A DNA stretch of 64,000 bases from Pseudomonas oryzihabitans (GCF_006384975.1 NZ_CP021645.1:1764001-1828000); one strand, 5' to 3'; positions 26,046 to 35,792 are shown, counted from the first letter of the stretch. Made by a program: numbers and translations. The notes: generated by a model not told the origin, from the letters alone.

Positions 26046-27017
26046 TCAGCGGCCGCGGCTGACCGGTTCGAGAATCTGCAGGGCCAAATTGCCCTTGCGC
26101 GCGCCCATCTTGACCTTGAAGGTGGGCATGCCATTGGCTCTCATGAGCATCTCTTCGGGCATTTCCACCGGGATCACGTCGCCGGGCTGCATGTTGAGGA
26201 TATCGCGGAGTTTGAGTTGGCGCCGGACAACCGTCGCCTCCAAGGGCACTCGCACGTCCAACAGGTCCTCGCGCAAGGCCTTCACCCAGCGCTCGTCCTG
26301 GTCGTCCACGTCCGACTGGAAACCGGCATCGAGCATCTCGCGGATCGGCTCGATCATCGAATAGGGCATGGTCACGTGCAACTCGCCGCCACCGCCGTCC
26401 AGTTCGATGTTGAAGGTGCTCACCACCACCACCTCGCTGGGGCTGACGATATTGGCCAGTGCCGGGTTGACCTCGGAGTTCATGTATTCGAACTGGCAGT
26501 CGAGCATCGCGCCCCAGGCTTCCTTGAGATCGATGAAGCATTGGTCGAGCACCATGCGCACCACGCGCAGCTCGGTGGGGGTGAACTCACGACCCTCGAT
26601 CTTGGCGTGACGGCCATCGCCGCCAAAGAAGTTATCCACCAGCTTGAACACCAGCCGGGCATCGAGAATGAACAGCGCGGTCCCGCGCAGCGGCTTCATC
26701 TTGACCATGTTGAGGCTGGTGGGCACGTACAGCGAATGGATGTATTCGCCGAACTTGGTGACCTGCACCCCACCGACGGAAACGTCAGCCGAGCGCCGCA
26801 ACAGGTTGAACATGCTCACCCGGGTATAGCGGGCGAAGCGCTCGTTGATCATTTCCAGGGTCGGCATGCGCCCGCGGACGATGCGATCCTGGCTGGTCAG
26901 GTCGTAACCCTTGATCGCCCCTGGCTCGACGTCGGTCTCGGTCTCGACGATGCCATCGTCGACCCCGTGCAGCAGGGCATCGATTTCATCCTGGGAGAGC
27001 AGATCTTGCACGGCCAT
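26046..27017 (-). CDS. fliM: Flagellar motor switch protein FliM
   Basis: A 323-residue protein. The N-terminal CheY-binding peptide is LLSQDEIDALLHGVDDG. The middle domain has GRMPTLEMINERFARYTRVS and LFNLLRR-like MFNLLRRSADVSV, then RGTALFILDARLVFKLVDNFFGG (cited as ALFILDARLVFKLVDNFFGG). The C-terminal SpoA domain is near residues 250-320. It forms the C-ring wall that reverses rotation when CheY-P binds. 8 bp after fliL. Confidence 0.97.
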   Translation of the reverse strand: MAVQDLLSQDEIDALLHGVDDGIVETETDVEPGAIKGYDLTSQDRIVRGRMPTLEMINERFARYTRVSMFNLLRRSADVSVGGVQVTKFGEYIHSLYVPTSLNMVKMKPLRGTALFILDARLVFKLVDNFFGGDGRHAKIEGREFTPTELRVVRMVLDQCFIDLKEAWGAMLDCQFEYMNSEVNPALANIVSPSEVVVVSTFNIELDGGGGELHVTMPYSMIEPIREMLDAGFQSDVDDQDERWVKALREDLLDVRVPLEATVVRRQLKLRDILNMQPGDVIPVEMPEEMLMRANGMPTFKVKMGARKGNLALQILEPVSRGR

Positions 27018-27025
27018 GGCGTTAC

Positions 27026-27547
27026 CTATTGCAGGACGAGATTGGTGAACAGTACCTGTTCGATAGCAGTATGGCCGGTCAGTTTCTTGGCCAGTTCCTG
27101 AACCTTGGTCGTCGCCTGCTGGCGCAGCATTTCCTTACCGACCGGGGTGAGCAGGCTATTGAAGTCCTGTCCGGAGAAGAGCATGACCAGTTGGTTGCGC
27201 ACCTGGGGCAACTGCTCCTTGAGCGCATCCATCTGCGCCTGGTCGCGCCCCATCAGGGTGACCGTGACCTGCATGTAACGCTGGCGACCATCGGCGTTGT
27301 AGTTGACCACGAAAGCCGGCACCAAGGGTTGGTAGACCGCGGCCAGATGGACCGGTGCCGCCGGCGCGGCGGGTGCGGCATGCTCGGGTTCGGCGCCTTT
27401 CTTGCCCAGCAGGAACCAGGTCGCCCCCACCGAGGCGCCAATGACCAGCAGCAGCGCCACGACGATGATGATGATGAGTTTGAGCTTGCCTTTGCCCTTG
27501 CCTTCCGCGGGTGCGCCTTCTGCTGCGGGTGCCTGCTTCTTCGCCAT
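27026..27547 (-). CDS. fliL: Flagellar basal body-associated protein FliL
   Basis: A 173-residue inner-membrane protein. An Ala/Lys-rich cytoplasmic start is followed by a membrane helix (LKLIIIIVVALLLVIGASVG) and a periplasmic domain with YQPLVPAFVVNYNADG, RQRYMQVTVTLMGRD and FTNLVLQ at the end. FliL associates with the stator ring. The gap to fliK (~120 bp) shows no convincing sigma-54 site. Confidence 0.95.
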   Translation of the reverse strand: MAKKQAPAAEGAPAEGKGKGKLKLIIIIVVALLLVIGASVGATWFLLGKKGAEPEHAAPAAPAAPVHLAAVYQPLVPAFVVNYNADGRQRYMQVTVTLMGRDQAQMDALKEQLPQVRNQLVMLFSGQDFNSLLTPVGKEMLRQQATTKVQELAKKLTGHTAIEQVLFTNLVLQ

Positions 27548-27667
27548 ATGTACTCGACTGCTGCTTGTCTGAAGCGCCCCGGTAACGAAGGGCGCGGCTA
27601 ACTTATTGATGCGAAGGGGATATAGCAGGTGCGGCCGACGCTGTCACCTGGCAGCCGGTCATGGCCA

Positions 27668-29071
27668 TCAGGCGTAGTAGTCGACCAGGCTGCGCGCGCC
27701 CAGGGTTGCCGTGCCACGCGTCTCGGCCACGCTGGCCACGGGCTCCTCTTCTCCGCCGCTGGAGGCGCCACCACGGCCCCGCCGCGATCCATCGTTCTGC
27801 GCGCCTTGCTGCGACTGTTGCCAGGCCTGACCGGAGGATTGATCGGAGACGTTGACGTTGGACAGGTTCATGCCTTGCTGGGCGAAGAGCTCCCGCAGCC
27901 GCTGGCTACCGTTGTCCAGGGCCTCGCGGACGTCCGCGTGGGGACTGGTGAAGGTGACCTGGGTCTGGTCCTGGGTCATGTCGATGCGCACCTCCAGCTT
28001 ACCCAGTTGCGCCGGCTCCATCTGGATGTCGGCGGTTTTGAGGTTCTGGCTGGACATCCACATGACCTTGTCCACCACCGCCTCGCTGAAATTGCCGGCC
28101 TGGGGATTGAGCGCCTGGCCGGGTACCGTCGCCGTGACGGGGCGCGCGGTCTGCGCTGGTGTACTGAGCGACTGCGACAGCGCGGTGAGCTTGTCGGCGA
28201 AGGCCTCGGGCTTGCTCGGGATCGCCGCGTCCTTGCCGGCATTGCCCTGATCCAGGGTCGCAGCCAGTGCCGCCGCGGTGGCAGCCTGGTCAGCGCCAGG
28301 CACAGCGGCAGGCTGGCCCGGCAGCAGGGCGTTGAGCTGGTTGGCCGCCAGGTTGTTGGCGGTCGTCGCGGCCTTGTTCGCCTCGCCCTGGGCTTGCGGG
28401 CCCTGGCCGAGCACCTGTGCCAGTCCGGCATCCTGGGCCAGTTGGTCGCCAGGCTTGCCAGCAGTTGTAGCGCCAAGTTGCGTACCGGCCGCAGGCGTCT
28501 GGGTACCAGCCGCTACCGACCCGGCGAGGATGGCGGCGGGATCCAGGGCTTGAGTGGTCTTGGTCGTCGCGCCAGAAGTCGTCTCGGCAGAGGTCGCCGT
28601 CGTCTGAGCGGGCGTGGGAGTAGGTGCGGGGAATTGGCCGCTGATCCCGAGCAGGAACAGGGGATCCAGTGCCGCATCTTCGGGTTCTTCGGGCTCCTCG
28701 TCCTGGGCCACCGGCAAGGTCTTGCCGTCGTCGCCCTTGGCTGCCACCTTGTCATCGGTTTTTGCCGCCGAATCGGTCGAAGGCTTGGCGTCCGTCGTAC
28801 GGTCGTCGTCATCGTCACGCTTCACGCGATTATCGTCGTCACGCCCACGGGCAGGTTCGCTCTTGCGTGCCTGGCTGGTGTCCTTGGTATCGCTGGTGTC
28901 GCGCGGCTTCTCGCTGCGCGCCGGCTCACGCGGCTGCTCCTGAGCGAAGACGTCGGCGAAGCGCTCCTGCGAAGCCGGGCGATCCTGGGGAGTCGGGGTC
29001 TTGGGCACGGCCCTGCCGGTAGCGGTGGCAGGGCTTGCGGTGTTCAACAGGAAATCGGGCACGACGGCCAT
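27668..29071 (-). CDS. fliK: Flagellar hook-length control protein FliK
   Basis: A 467-residue protein with a long, low-complexity N-terminal region (charged KRDDDDDR and KDTSQARKSEPARG near residues 50-95, then Ala/Thr/Gln-rich to ~320). The compact C-terminal Flg_hook domain (~340-430) has IQMEPAQLGKLEVRIDMTQD, VTFTSPHADVREALDNG and LRELFAQQGMNLSNVNVSD. It measures the hook and triggers the FlhB specificity switch. A sigma-54 promoter stands at 29105-29120. The Hpt gene is ~77 bp upstream. Confidence 0.95.
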   Translation of the reverse strand: MAVVPDFLLNTASPATATGRAVPKTPTPQDRPASQERFADVFAQEQPREPARSEKPRDTSDTKDTSQARKSEPARGRDDDNRVKRDDDDDRTTDAKPSTDSAAKTDDKVAAKGDDGKTLPVAQDEEPEEPEDAALDPLFLLGISGQFPAPTPTPAQTTATSAETTSGATTKTTQALDPAAILAGSVAAGTQTPAAGTQLGATTAGKPGDQLAQDAGLAQVLGQGPQAQGEANKAATTANNLAANQLNALLPGQPAAVPGADQAATAAALAATLDQGNAGKDAAIPSKPEAFADKLTALSQSLSTPAQTARPVTATVPGQALNPQAGNFSEAVVDKVMWMSSQNLKTADIQMEPAQLGKLEVRIDMTQDQTQVTFTSPHADVREALDNGSQRLRELFAQQGMNLSNVNVSDQSSGQAWQQSQQGAQNDGSRRGRGGASSGGEEEPVASVAETRGTATLGARSLVDYYA

Positions 29072-29104
29072 GGAATGCTCCGAATGACGGGTTTTCTAGA
29101 ACCT

Positions 29105-29120
29105 AGCAAGGAGCGCGCCA
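29105..29120 (-). promoter_or_regulatory. Sigma-54 promoter of fliK
   Basis: The minus strand reads TGGCGCGCTCCTTGCT, which fits TGGCAC-N5-TTGCW with one mismatch and exact spacing. It lies 34 bp before the fliK ATG, between hpt and fliK, and would start the fliKLMNOPQR-flhB unit. Confidence 0.68.
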
Positions 29121-29148
29121 GCTCTAAACGCCAGCGCTTTGACGAGTC

Positions 29149-29505
29149 TCAGGTCGCGTAGCGCTGCCGCTCGACCTTGAAGAGAATACGCACGATGGCG
29201 AACTCACGCTCGATCGCGGAGATGCCCATAGCCAATTCAGCCGTGGAGGCCCGCCGCCGCGCGCCCTCCTCGACGTCACGGCACAGCTGCGCCAAGGGCA
29301 TGGCGCCCATGTTGCCGGCACTGCCCTTGAAGCTGTGAGCGAACTGGCGAACCTGTTCGGGATCGCCGCCAATCACGCTGCGCTTGAGGGCGGCGATCCG
29401 CTCTTCGCAATCGACGAGAAAGGTTTCGATGAGTCCGACGTACTCTTCTTCCATGCAATCGCGCAGGCTGGCGAGCGTATCCGGATCGAGATGACTGGCA
29501 AGCAT
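29149..29505 (-). CDS. Hpt domain protein (HptB-like)
   Basis: A 118-residue single histidine phosphotransfer domain. The phosphorylatable His lies in RQFAHSFKGSAGNMGAMPLA, the standard HSFKG context, followed by LCRDVEEGARR. Length and sequence fit the HptB group. In many pseudomonads hptB sits beside a PP2C-type response regulator (HsbR) and an anti-anti-sigma factor (HsbA) that link it to FlgM and swarming. Neither partner is here: fliJ follows fliK's neighbourhood directly, with hpt alone between fliJ and fliK. Partner kinases and regulators must be encoded elsewhere. Confidence 0.88.
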   Translation of the reverse strand: MLASHLDPDTLASLRDCMEEEYVGLIETFLVDCEERIAALKRSVIGGDPEQVRQFAHSFKGSAGNMGAMPLAQLCRDVEEGARRRASTAELAMGISAIEREFAIVRILFKVERQRYAT

Positions 29506-29550
29506 CGGTTTCTCACTGACTACAGGACAGAGGACGCAGGGGTTGGTGGC

Positions 29551-29994
29551 TTACAGATAGGCCGACCGTGCCCGCTGAGCATACTCGTCCATCTGTTTCT
29601 GTTCGCGCTTGTCTTCGACCAGGCGCTGCTCCTGCTTGTAACGTTCGACCAGCTTGCGTAGTCCCTCCAAGCGCGCATAGCGTTCCTGCCATTGGGTGCG
29701 GGCCTTGGCCACCACGTCACGATGCCACTGGGCGTTGCGCTCCTGCTGACCGATGGCTTCTTCCAGCTGACTGAGAAAGCGCTGGTAACCGATCAGCCAC
29801 TGACCAGTGACGCCGCGGCTGCCATTCACCACCAGCCGCTGCTGGTAGTCCTCGCGATAGCGCTGCAACTCGCCCAGCTTGAATTCAGCTTGTGCCAATT
29901 GCTGCTGGCACTGCCCCAGGCGCTGGGCGGCGTCACGCTCTTCGCGCTCGCTCATTTCCACCACGGGACCCAGACGTTCGGCTCTGCCTTTCAT
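29551..29994 (-). CDS. fliJ: Flagellar export chaperone/stalk protein FliJ
   Basis: A 147-residue, fully helical, Gln/Arg/Glu-rich coiled coil (RLGQCQQQLAQAEFKLGELQ, EEAIGQQERNAQWHRDVV, LVERYKQEQRLVEDKREQKQ). It matches FliJ in size and in its place directly after fliI. FliJ inserts into the FliI hexamer and opens the FlhA gate. Confidence 0.93.
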   Translation of the reverse strand: MKGRAERLGPVVEMSEREERDAAQRLGQCQQQLAQAEFKLGELQRYREDYQQRLVVNGSRGVTGQWLIGYQRFLSQLEEAIGQQERNAQWHRDVVAKARTQWQERYARLEGLRKLVERYKQEQRLVEDKREQKQMDEYAQRARSAYL

Positions 29995-30000
29995 GATCTA

Positions 30001-31347
30001 TCAGCCTCCCAATACGGCTTGGAGATTGGCGGCGCTCTGTTCCAGCGACTCGCTCTCGTGCAGACCCTGACGCAGGAATTGCTGCATCGGCGCATAACGG
30101 GCGATCGCCAGATCGGTTTCGGCATTCCCGCCAGGCACATAGGCACCGACGCTGAGCAGGTCCTTGGCTTGCTGGTAGAGCGACCAGAGCTGCTTGACGC
30201 GCTGGGCATTGCGCAAATGCTCCGGACTGACCACCTGGGGCATCACCCGACTGATGGACGCCTCGATGTCGATGGCGGGATAGTGGCCCTCTTCGGCCAG
30301 CCGCCGCGACAGCACAAAGTGACCATCCAGCACCCCCCGCGCCGAGTCGGCGATGGGATCCTGCTGATCGTCCCCTTCCGACAACACAGTATAGAACGCC
30401 GTGATCGAACCCCCACCCTTTTCCGCGTTGCCGGCCCGCTCCACCAGCCGTGGCAGCTTGGCGAACACCGAGGGCGGATACCCCTTGGTCGCCGGCGGCT
30501 CGCCGATGGCCAGGGCGATCTCCCGCTGCGCCTGGGCATAGCGGGTCAGGGAATCCATCAGCAGCAGGACATTCTTGCCCTTGTCGCGGAAATACTCGGC
30601 GATACGGGTGCAATACATGGCCGCACGCAGGCGTAAGAGCGGCGCATCGTCCGCCGGCGAGGCGACCACCACCGCGCGCTTGATGCCCTCCTCACCCAGG
30701 ATATGCTCGATGAATTCCTTCACCTCACGGCCCCGCTCGCCGATCAGCCCGACCACGATGATCTCGGCCTTGGTGAGGCGGGTCATCATGCCGAGCAGCA
30801 CGCTCTTGCCGACGCCGGTACCGGCGAACAGCCCGAGGCGCTGGCCACGCCCCACCGTCAACAAACCGTTGATGCTGCGAATTCCCACGTCGAGGGGCTC
30901 ACTGATGGGTTCGCGCTTGAGCGGGTTGATGGTCGGACCATCCATCGGCACCCAGTCCTCGGCGCGCATGCGCCCCTTGCCGTCCAGTGCATTGCCCAGG
31001 CCGTCGAGTACCCGACCGAGCATGGACATGCCCATGGGCAGGCGGCCGGTGTCAGGTACCGGCACCACGCGAGCGCCAGGTGCGATGCCGGCGAGGCTGC
31101 CCACCGGCATGAGAAAGGTCTTGTCGCCATTGAAGCCCATCACCTCGGCTTCGACTTCCACCGGCTGATAGCCACCACCATTGATCAGTCGGCAGCGACT
31201 GCCCACGGCGGCGCGCAGGCCTTCCGCTTCCAGGGTCAGACCGACCATACGCAGCAGGCGGCCCTCGATCACCGGCTGCTGCTCGACCCGGATGGCTTCG
31301 TCGTAGCCACTCAGCCGCCGCCCGAAACTCAAGCGTTCAAGACGCAT
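30001..31347 (-). CDS. fliI: Flagellum-specific ATPase FliI
   Basis: A 448-residue F1-type ATPase. P-loop is [20 protein letters not shown], Walker B region [20 protein letters not shown], with [18 protein letters not shown] and [13 protein letters not shown], all diagnostic for FliI. It energises or orders export with FliH and FliJ. Its start overlaps the fliH stop by 11 bp. Confidence 0.97.
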   Translation of the reverse strand: MRLERLSFGRRLSGYDEAIRVEQQPVIEGRLLRMVGLTLEAEGLRAAVGSRCRLINGGGYQPVEVEAEVMGFNGDKTFLMPVGSLAGIAPGARVVPVPDTGRLPMGMSMLGRVLDGLGNALDGKGRMRAEDWVPMDGPTINPLKREPISEPLDVGIRSINGLLTVGRGQRLGLFAGTGVGKSVLLGMMTRLTKAEIIVVGLIGERGREVKEFIEHILGEEGIKRAVVVASPADDAPLLRLRAAMYCTRIAEYFRDKGKNVLLLMDSLTRYAQAQREIALAIGEPPATKGYPPSVFAKLPRLVERAGNAEKGGGSITAFYTVLSEGDDQQDPIADSARGVLDGHFVLSRRLAEEGHYPAIDIEASISRVMPQVVSPEHLRNAQRVKQLWSLYQQAKDLLSVGAYVPGGNAETDLAIARYAPMQQFLRQGLHESESLEQSAANLQAVLGG

Positions 31348-32116
31348 GGGGCGCCTCCTCGATATCGATGTGCAGATCGGGGTCCTGGGGCTGGGTCGCC
31401 TGGTGACGCTGCTGCTCGGCGAGCTGGGTCAACGCCTGGGCCAGCCGCGTCTCGATACTGGCGTCGATGACACTGCTCTCGGTCTCGATCCGGCAGCCAC
31501 CCGGCATCAGCGTCTCGTCCTCGAGGATACGCCAAGTCTCCTCGTGACGGTCGCGCAGGGCCTTCATCAATTCGAAGTCCTGGGGGCTGACCTGGATACG
31601 GATATTCTGGGCGCCCATGGGCAACAGCTTCAGTGCCGTACGCACCACCTGGCCCAGTTGGCTGGAATCGAGCTTGAGCTCGCGCTGGATGACTTCGCGG
31701 GTGATGTGCCGCACCAGCTGCACCATACCGGCTTCCAGCGCCTGATCCTGCTCGCCGATGGGATCGAGCAGATGACTCATCAGGGTTTCCAGGCTCGCCA
31801 GCCGCGCGGTGAGCGCCGCTTCGGCTTCCTGGCGGGCCTTGAGCTGACCGGCATGGTAGCCGTCACGCTCGCCGGTCACGAAACCCTCGTTATAGGCCTC
31901 CTGCCGAATTGCCTCCAGCTCTTCGAGGGTGATCGGCTGGACCTCTTCGACCGGGACCTCCTCGATCTGGGGCTCCGACTGTGGCTCCGGTTCAGGGGCG
32001 ACTGCCGCCGGGGCTTGCGCGGGCTCGTCGAAACTGTCGAAGGCCGGCAGCCGCCAGACATCGACAGCCTCCAGGTCCCGCGCCCTGATCAGTTCGCTCG
32101 CCGATTCTTTGCTCAT
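31337..32116 (-). CDS. fliH: Flagellar assembly protein FliH
   Basis: A 259-residue protein. An acidic/Pro-rich N-terminal region ([20 protein letters not shown]) and a helical section with GxxxG-like [19 protein letters not shown] precede the conserved C-terminal domain (~120-235: [60 protein letters not shown]). It regulates FliI. I use the ATG at 32116 instead of a GTG one codon earlier. Confidence 0.94.
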   Translation of the reverse strand: MSKESASELIRARDLEAVDVWRLPAFDSFDEPAQAPAAVAPEPEPQSEPQIEEVPVEEVQPITLEELEAIRQEAYNEGFVTGERDGYHAGQLKARQEAEAALTARLASLETLMSHLLDPIGEQDQALEAGMVQLVRHITREVIQRELKLDSSQLGQVVRTALKLLPMGAQNIRIQVSPQDFELMKALRDRHEETWRILEDETLMPGGCRIETESSVIDASIETRLAQALTQLAEQQRHQATQPQDPDLHIDIEEAPHAS

Positions 32117-32183
32117 CACCTATCCGTCAGAAAACCGCTACTGACAGGACAATAGCAAAGCCCAGGCCAACCCCTGCATAGGG

Positions 32184-33194
32184 TCAGACCATTTCCTCGC
32201 CACCCTTGCCGCCCAGGACGATCTCGCCAGCATCGGCCATGCGCCGGGCAACAGCGAGCACCTCTTTCTGCGCCCCCTCCACCTCGGATAGCCGTACCGG
32301 CCCCTTGGCTTCCAGGTCATCGCGCAACAACTCGGCGGCACGCTTGGACATGTTGCGGAAGAATTTCTCCTTGATGCCCTCGTCGGCGCCCTTGAGCGCC
32401 AGCACCAGGACATCGGACGATACCTCGCGCAGCAGGGCCTGGATGCCGCGGTCGTCCACGTCCGACAAATTGTCGAAGACGAACATAAGATCCTCGATCT
32501 GCCCCGACAGATCCTGATCCGCTTCACGGATCGAATCCATCAGCGGTCCTTCGACCGAGCTGTCCAGGTAGTTCATGATATCGGCCGCGCGCTTCACGCC
32601 GCCCAGGGCGGTACGGGTGGTGCTGGCGCTGCCGGAGAACTGCTTCTCCAGGATCAGGTTCAGCTCCTTGAGCGCCGCCGGTTGCACGGTGTTCAGCGAC
32701 GAGACGCGCAGGACGATGTCCAGGCGCACCTTGTGATCGAAATGGCCGAGCACCTCCGCCGCCTGGTCCGGGTCCAGGTAGGCCACCACGATGGCCTGAA
32801 TCTGCGGGTGCTCGTAGCGGATCACGTCCGCCACCGCCCGCGGCTCCATCCACTTCAGGCTGTCCAGGCCGCTGGTGTTGCCGCCCAGCAGGATCCGGTC
32901 GATCAGGCCACTGGCCTTGTCCTCGCCCAGCGCCTGGGTCAGCATCTTGCGGATATAGCCATCGGCACCGACACCCAGACTGGTCTGATCGCCGACCACC
33001 TCGATGAAGTCGCCGAGCACCCGCTCGACCTGCTCACGGTTGACGTTGCGCATCTGAGCCATGGCCGTGCCGACCTTCTGCACCTCCTTGGGCCCCATGT
33101 GCCGGAGGATCTGCGCAGCGTCGGCCTCACCCAGCGACAGCAGGAAGATGGCGGCCTTCTCGACCTGGGTGAGTTGCGCGTCATTCGTCGCCAT
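32184..33194 (-). CDS. fliG: Flagellar motor switch protein FliG
   Basis: A 336-residue protein. N-domain: VEKAAIFLLSLGEADAAQIL and RHMGPKEVQKVGTAMAQM. Middle domain with the EHPQ motif in YEHPQIQAIVVAYLDPDQAA. C-domain with the charged torque helix (LSDVDDRGIQALLREVSSDV, LVLALKGADEGIKEKFFRNM). It couples stator force to the rotor. Overlaps the fliF end by 14 bp; ~65 bp separate it from fliH. Confidence 0.97.
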   Translation of the reverse strand: MATNDAQLTQVEKAAIFLLSLGEADAAQILRHMGPKEVQKVGTAMAQMRNVNREQVERVLGDFIEVVGDQTSLGVGADGYIRKMLTQALGEDKASGLIDRILLGGNTSGLDSLKWMEPRAVADVIRYEHPQIQAIVVAYLDPDQAAEVLGHFDHKVRLDIVLRVSSLNTVQPAALKELNLILEKQFSGSASTTRTALGGVKRAADIMNYLDSSVEGPLMDSIREADQDLSGQIEDLMFVFDNLSDVDDRGIQALLREVSSDVLVLALKGADEGIKEKFFRNMSKRAAELLRDDLEAKGPVRLSEVEGAQKEVLAVARRMADAGEIVLGGKGGEEMV

Positions 33195-34992
33195 TGATCC
33201 AATCCTTCACTACCTGGGCTACACGGCCCGGATCATCGTTGACCAGCTGCTTGATGGCCGTCAGCTGGGCGTCGTAGCCCTCGCTGGGGCTGGGCAGCAG
33301 CAGCGGCGCCGGACCCGCCAGACTCACCTTGTCATCGGCCAGGTCGTCCGAGAGGCCGTCCAGCCCACCGGCGCCGAGGGCACCGGCACCACCCGCCGCG
33401 GCCAGGGCAGCGGCGTCCTTGGCATTGCCACCGGACAGATTCTTCAGTACCGGGCGCAGTACCCCGAAGACTAGCACCAGGATGAACAATACACCCAGTG
33501 CCTGCTTGACCACGCCCCAGAACCAGGGCTGCTGGTAGAAGGGAATGCTCTCGATCTCTTCCTGTTGTACCGGAGCGAAAGGCGCATTGATTACGCTCAC
33601 GCTGTCGCCACGGCTGGCATCGAAGCCCACGGCGTCCTGCACCAGGCGGGTGAAGCGCGCCAGGTCTTCGGTGCTCCAAGGTTGATGGCTCACCTTGCCA
33701 GCCGCATCGACCTTGATCTGGTCGTCGAGCACCACCGCGACGGAAAGCCGACGCAGACGGCCCTGCTGCTGACGGGTGTAGCTGACACTGCGATCCAACT
33801 CGTAGTTGCGGGTGTTCTGCTCACGCTTGTCGGTCGGGTACGGCAGGGTAGCCGGCAGGTTGGTCTTGCTGTCGTAAATGTATTGGTCGTTGGCATCACG
33901 TAGCGGCTGGCCCGGAGCGATGTAGTTCGCGCCGCCACCGCCCTGGGCACCGGCCTTCTCCGGGGTCGAGGACGGCCCGGGCGGCTGGTTCGACAGTGCG
34001 CCCGGCACGCCCTGGGCGCCACCGCCGGAAGTCTGGCGCTGCTCGCTGTTCTGTTGCTCACTGCGCAGTGCCGGTTGATCGGGATTGAATTGCTCGGCAG
34101 TGGATTCCACGGCGTTGAAATCCACGTCCGCCGCCACTTCCGCCTTGAAACGACCGTTACCTACCACCGGCAGCATGATGTTCTGCACACGCTGGGTCAG
34201 GGAGCTTTCCATCTTGTGGGTGTAGTCGAGCTGCTTGCCGGCGATCGACAGCTCGGACATGTTCTGCTGGTCGGACAGCAACTGCCCCTTTTGGTCGACG
34301 ACGGTGACCTGCGACTTATCCAGGTTCGGCACGCTGGTAGCGACCAGATTGACGATAGCCATGACCTGACCGGCATCCAGGGTACGGCCGGGATACATCT
34401 CGACCAGCACCGAGGCGCTCGGCTTGCGCTCGTCGCGGACGAACACCGAACTCTTCGGAATCGCCAGGTGCACCCGGGCGGCCTTGATGCCGTTGAGGCT
34501 GGAGATGGTGCGGGCCAGTTCGCCTTCCAGGCTGCGCCGGTAATTCGCCGCTTCCATGAATTGGCTGGTGCCCAGCGGCTGCTCCTTGTCCAGCAGTTCG
34601 AAGCCGACGTTGCCGTCCGCGGGGGTGATACCGGCGGCCGCCATCTTCATGCGGGCACGACCGATGTCGTCGGCCTTGACCAGCAAGGCGCCGGAATTCG
34701 GATCGACCTTGTAGCCGATGTCCGCCGCGCCCAGGGCCTGCAGCACCTGGTTGGCATCCAGGCCGTTCATGCTGGTGTACAGCGGGCGATAGTCGGGCTG
34801 CTGGGTCCAGAGCACCACGGCGAAACCCAGGGCGACACTGGCCGCCAGACCAATCAGCAGACCCAGCTGGCGCAGCAGCGGCATTTCCGCCAGGTTGTCG
34901 AGAAAGCTGAGGCCCAGCAGTGGCTTCTTGGGCTTTTCTTCCGCGTCGGGCTTGGCGGTGGGGACGGGTACGTTGGTAAGAGCGTCAGCCAT
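33181..34992 (-). CDS. fliF: Flagellar MS-ring protein FliF
   Basis: A 603-residue ring protein. First membrane helix LGLLIGLAASVALGFAVVLW; RBM1-2 (YRPLYTSMNGLDANQVLQAL, GNVGFELLDKEQPLGTSQFM, YRRSLEGELARTISSLNGIK). RBM3 and a Gln/Gly/Pro-rich insert (~320-360). Second helix FWGVVKQALGVLFILVLVFG, and the C-terminal FliG-binding tail YDAQLTAIKQLVNDDPGRVA. First structure of the basal body. Follows fliE after 14 bp. Confidence 0.97.
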   Translation of the reverse strand: MADALTNVPVPTAKPDAEEKPKKPLLGLSFLDNLAEMPLLRQLGLLIGLAASVALGFAVVLWTQQPDYRPLYTSMNGLDANQVLQALGAADIGYKVDPNSGALLVKADDIGRARMKMAAAGITPADGNVGFELLDKEQPLGTSQFMEAANYRRSLEGELARTISSLNGIKAARVHLAIPKSSVFVRDERKPSASVLVEMYPGRTLDAGQVMAIVNLVATSVPNLDKSQVTVVDQKGQLLSDQQNMSELSIAGKQLDYTHKMESSLTQRVQNIMLPVVGNGRFKAEVAADVDFNAVESTAEQFNPDQPALRSEQQNSEQRQTSGGGAQGVPGALSNQPPGPSSTPEKAGAQGGGGANYIAPGQPLRDANDQYIYDSKTNLPATLPYPTDKREQNTRNYELDRSVSYTRQQQGRLRRLSVAVVLDDQIKVDAAGKVSHQPWSTEDLARFTRLVQDAVGFDASRGDSVSVINAPFAPVQQEEIESIPFYQQPWFWGVVKQALGVLFILVLVFGVLRPVLKNLSGGNAKDAAALAAAGGAGALGAGGLDGLSDDLADDKVSLAGPAPLLLPSPSEGYDAQLTAIKQLVNDDPGRVAQVVKDWINGDE

Positions 34993-35006
34993 TTTCTAGA
35001 CCGTCC

Positions 35007-35345
35007 TCAAATCGACATTTGCATGATGTCTTGGTACGCCTGAACGAACTTGTTGCGTACCTGGGTCAAGGCCTGCACGGACACGCTGGCCTTCTGCGAA
35101 GCGATCATGACTTGAGTGAGGTCGACGCCGCCCTGCCCCAGCTCGAAGGCCTTGGCCATTTCGCTGGCGGTCTGCTGGGTTTCATTGACGGAGCCCACGG
35201 CCTTGCTGAGCATGTCGGCGAAGCTCGGGCCCTGGACCTGTTCGGTGCCGGCAGGCGCTGCGACGGCTTTCGACCGGGCCATGGCTTCGGTCTGCATGGA
35301 ACGCATTTCCAGCATCAACCGATTGAACTCGACACCTTGAACCAT
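35007..35345 (-). CDS. fliE: Flagellar hook-basal body protein FliE
   Basis: A 112-residue protein: [17 protein letters not shown], then [20 protein letters not shown] and [20 protein letters not shown] with [18 protein letters not shown], the conserved FliE ending. It joins the MS ring to the rod. The start MVQGVEF at 35345 has GAGGAG upstream; longer in-frame readings run into the promoter. First gene of the fliEFGHIJ operon. Confidence 0.97.
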   Translation of the reverse strand: MVQGVEFNRLMLEMRSMQTEAMARSKAVAAPAGTEQVQGPSFADMLSKAVGSVNETQQTASEMAKAFELGQGGVDLTQVMIASQKASVSVQALTQVRNKFVQAYQDIMQMSI

Positions 35346-35362
35346 TTGCTCTGCTCCTCTGG

Positions 35363-35378
35363 CACGGAAAGTTGACGC
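35363..35378 (-). promoter_or_regulatory. 16-bp element in the fliE leader, shared with flhA
   Basis: GCGTCAACTTTCCGTG on the minus strand, identical to 21177-21192. It starts 24 bases downstream of the -12 end of the fliE sigma-54 promoter and lies between promoter and ribosome-binding site. A leader-bound FleQ site is the leading idea. Confidence 0.5.
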
Positions 35379-35402
35379 CGTACCCACTCGTGTCAGAGAT
35401 AG

Positions 35403-35418
35403 AGCAATGCCTGTGCCA
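35403..35418 (-). promoter_or_regulatory. Sigma-54 promoter of fliE
   Basis: The minus strand reads TGGCACAGGCATTGCT preceded by TC (actual start CTGGCACAGGCATTGCT), a perfect match to TGGCAC-N5-TTGCW. It lies ~58 bp upstream of the fliE ATG and would drive fliEFGHIJ. Confidence 0.85.
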
Positions 35419-35489
35419 GATCCTAAAAATCCAGCCAAAACAATGGTTTGGTAGAAAGATGCAGAGGGACGGTTAAAGTTTGCCGAAAA

Positions 35490-35792
35490 TCAGTCGACGC
35501 TCAAACTGGCGCGGTTACGCTGCAGGAGCTTCTTGCCGATGCCCTTGACTTCGAGCAGCTCATCCACCGAGGCGAAAGCGCCGTGACTCTGACGATAGTC
35601 GACGATGGCCTGGGCCTTGGCCGCTCCAATGCCTTGCAGCCGTTGCAGGGCAACGACATCGGCGACATTGATATTGAGCGGCGCCTGTGGGGCGTCGGTA
35701 GATGTTTTGGTCGTTGCGCCCGCGACCGTTTCGCAGCCGAGCGCCCAGGGGCTGAGCACCACCCACAACAGCACTGTCCATAGCAGTCTCAT
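35490..35792 (-). CDS. ComEA-family helix-hairpin-helix protein
   Basis: A 100-residue exported protein. The signal peptide MRLLWTVLLWVVLSPWALG is followed by a short polar linker and a pair of helix-hairpin-helix motifs: INVADVVALQRLQGIGAAKA with QAIVDYRQSHGAF, then VDELLEVKGIGKKLLQRN. This matches the short ComEA-type proteins of Pseudomonas, which bind DNA without sequence preference and may aid DNA uptake in the periplasm. It lies alone between fliE and rmlD. Confidence 0.92.
   Translation of the reverse strand: MRLLWTVLLWVVLSPWALGCETVAGATTKTSTDAPQAPLNINVADVVALQRLQGIGAAKAQAIVDYRQSHGAFASVDELLEVKGIGKKLLQRNRASLSVD

Noticed and set aside
27548..27667. Sigma-54 promoter for fliL
   Set aside because: No GG-N10-GC pair with acceptable context was found in this gap; fliL is probably read from the fliK promoter.
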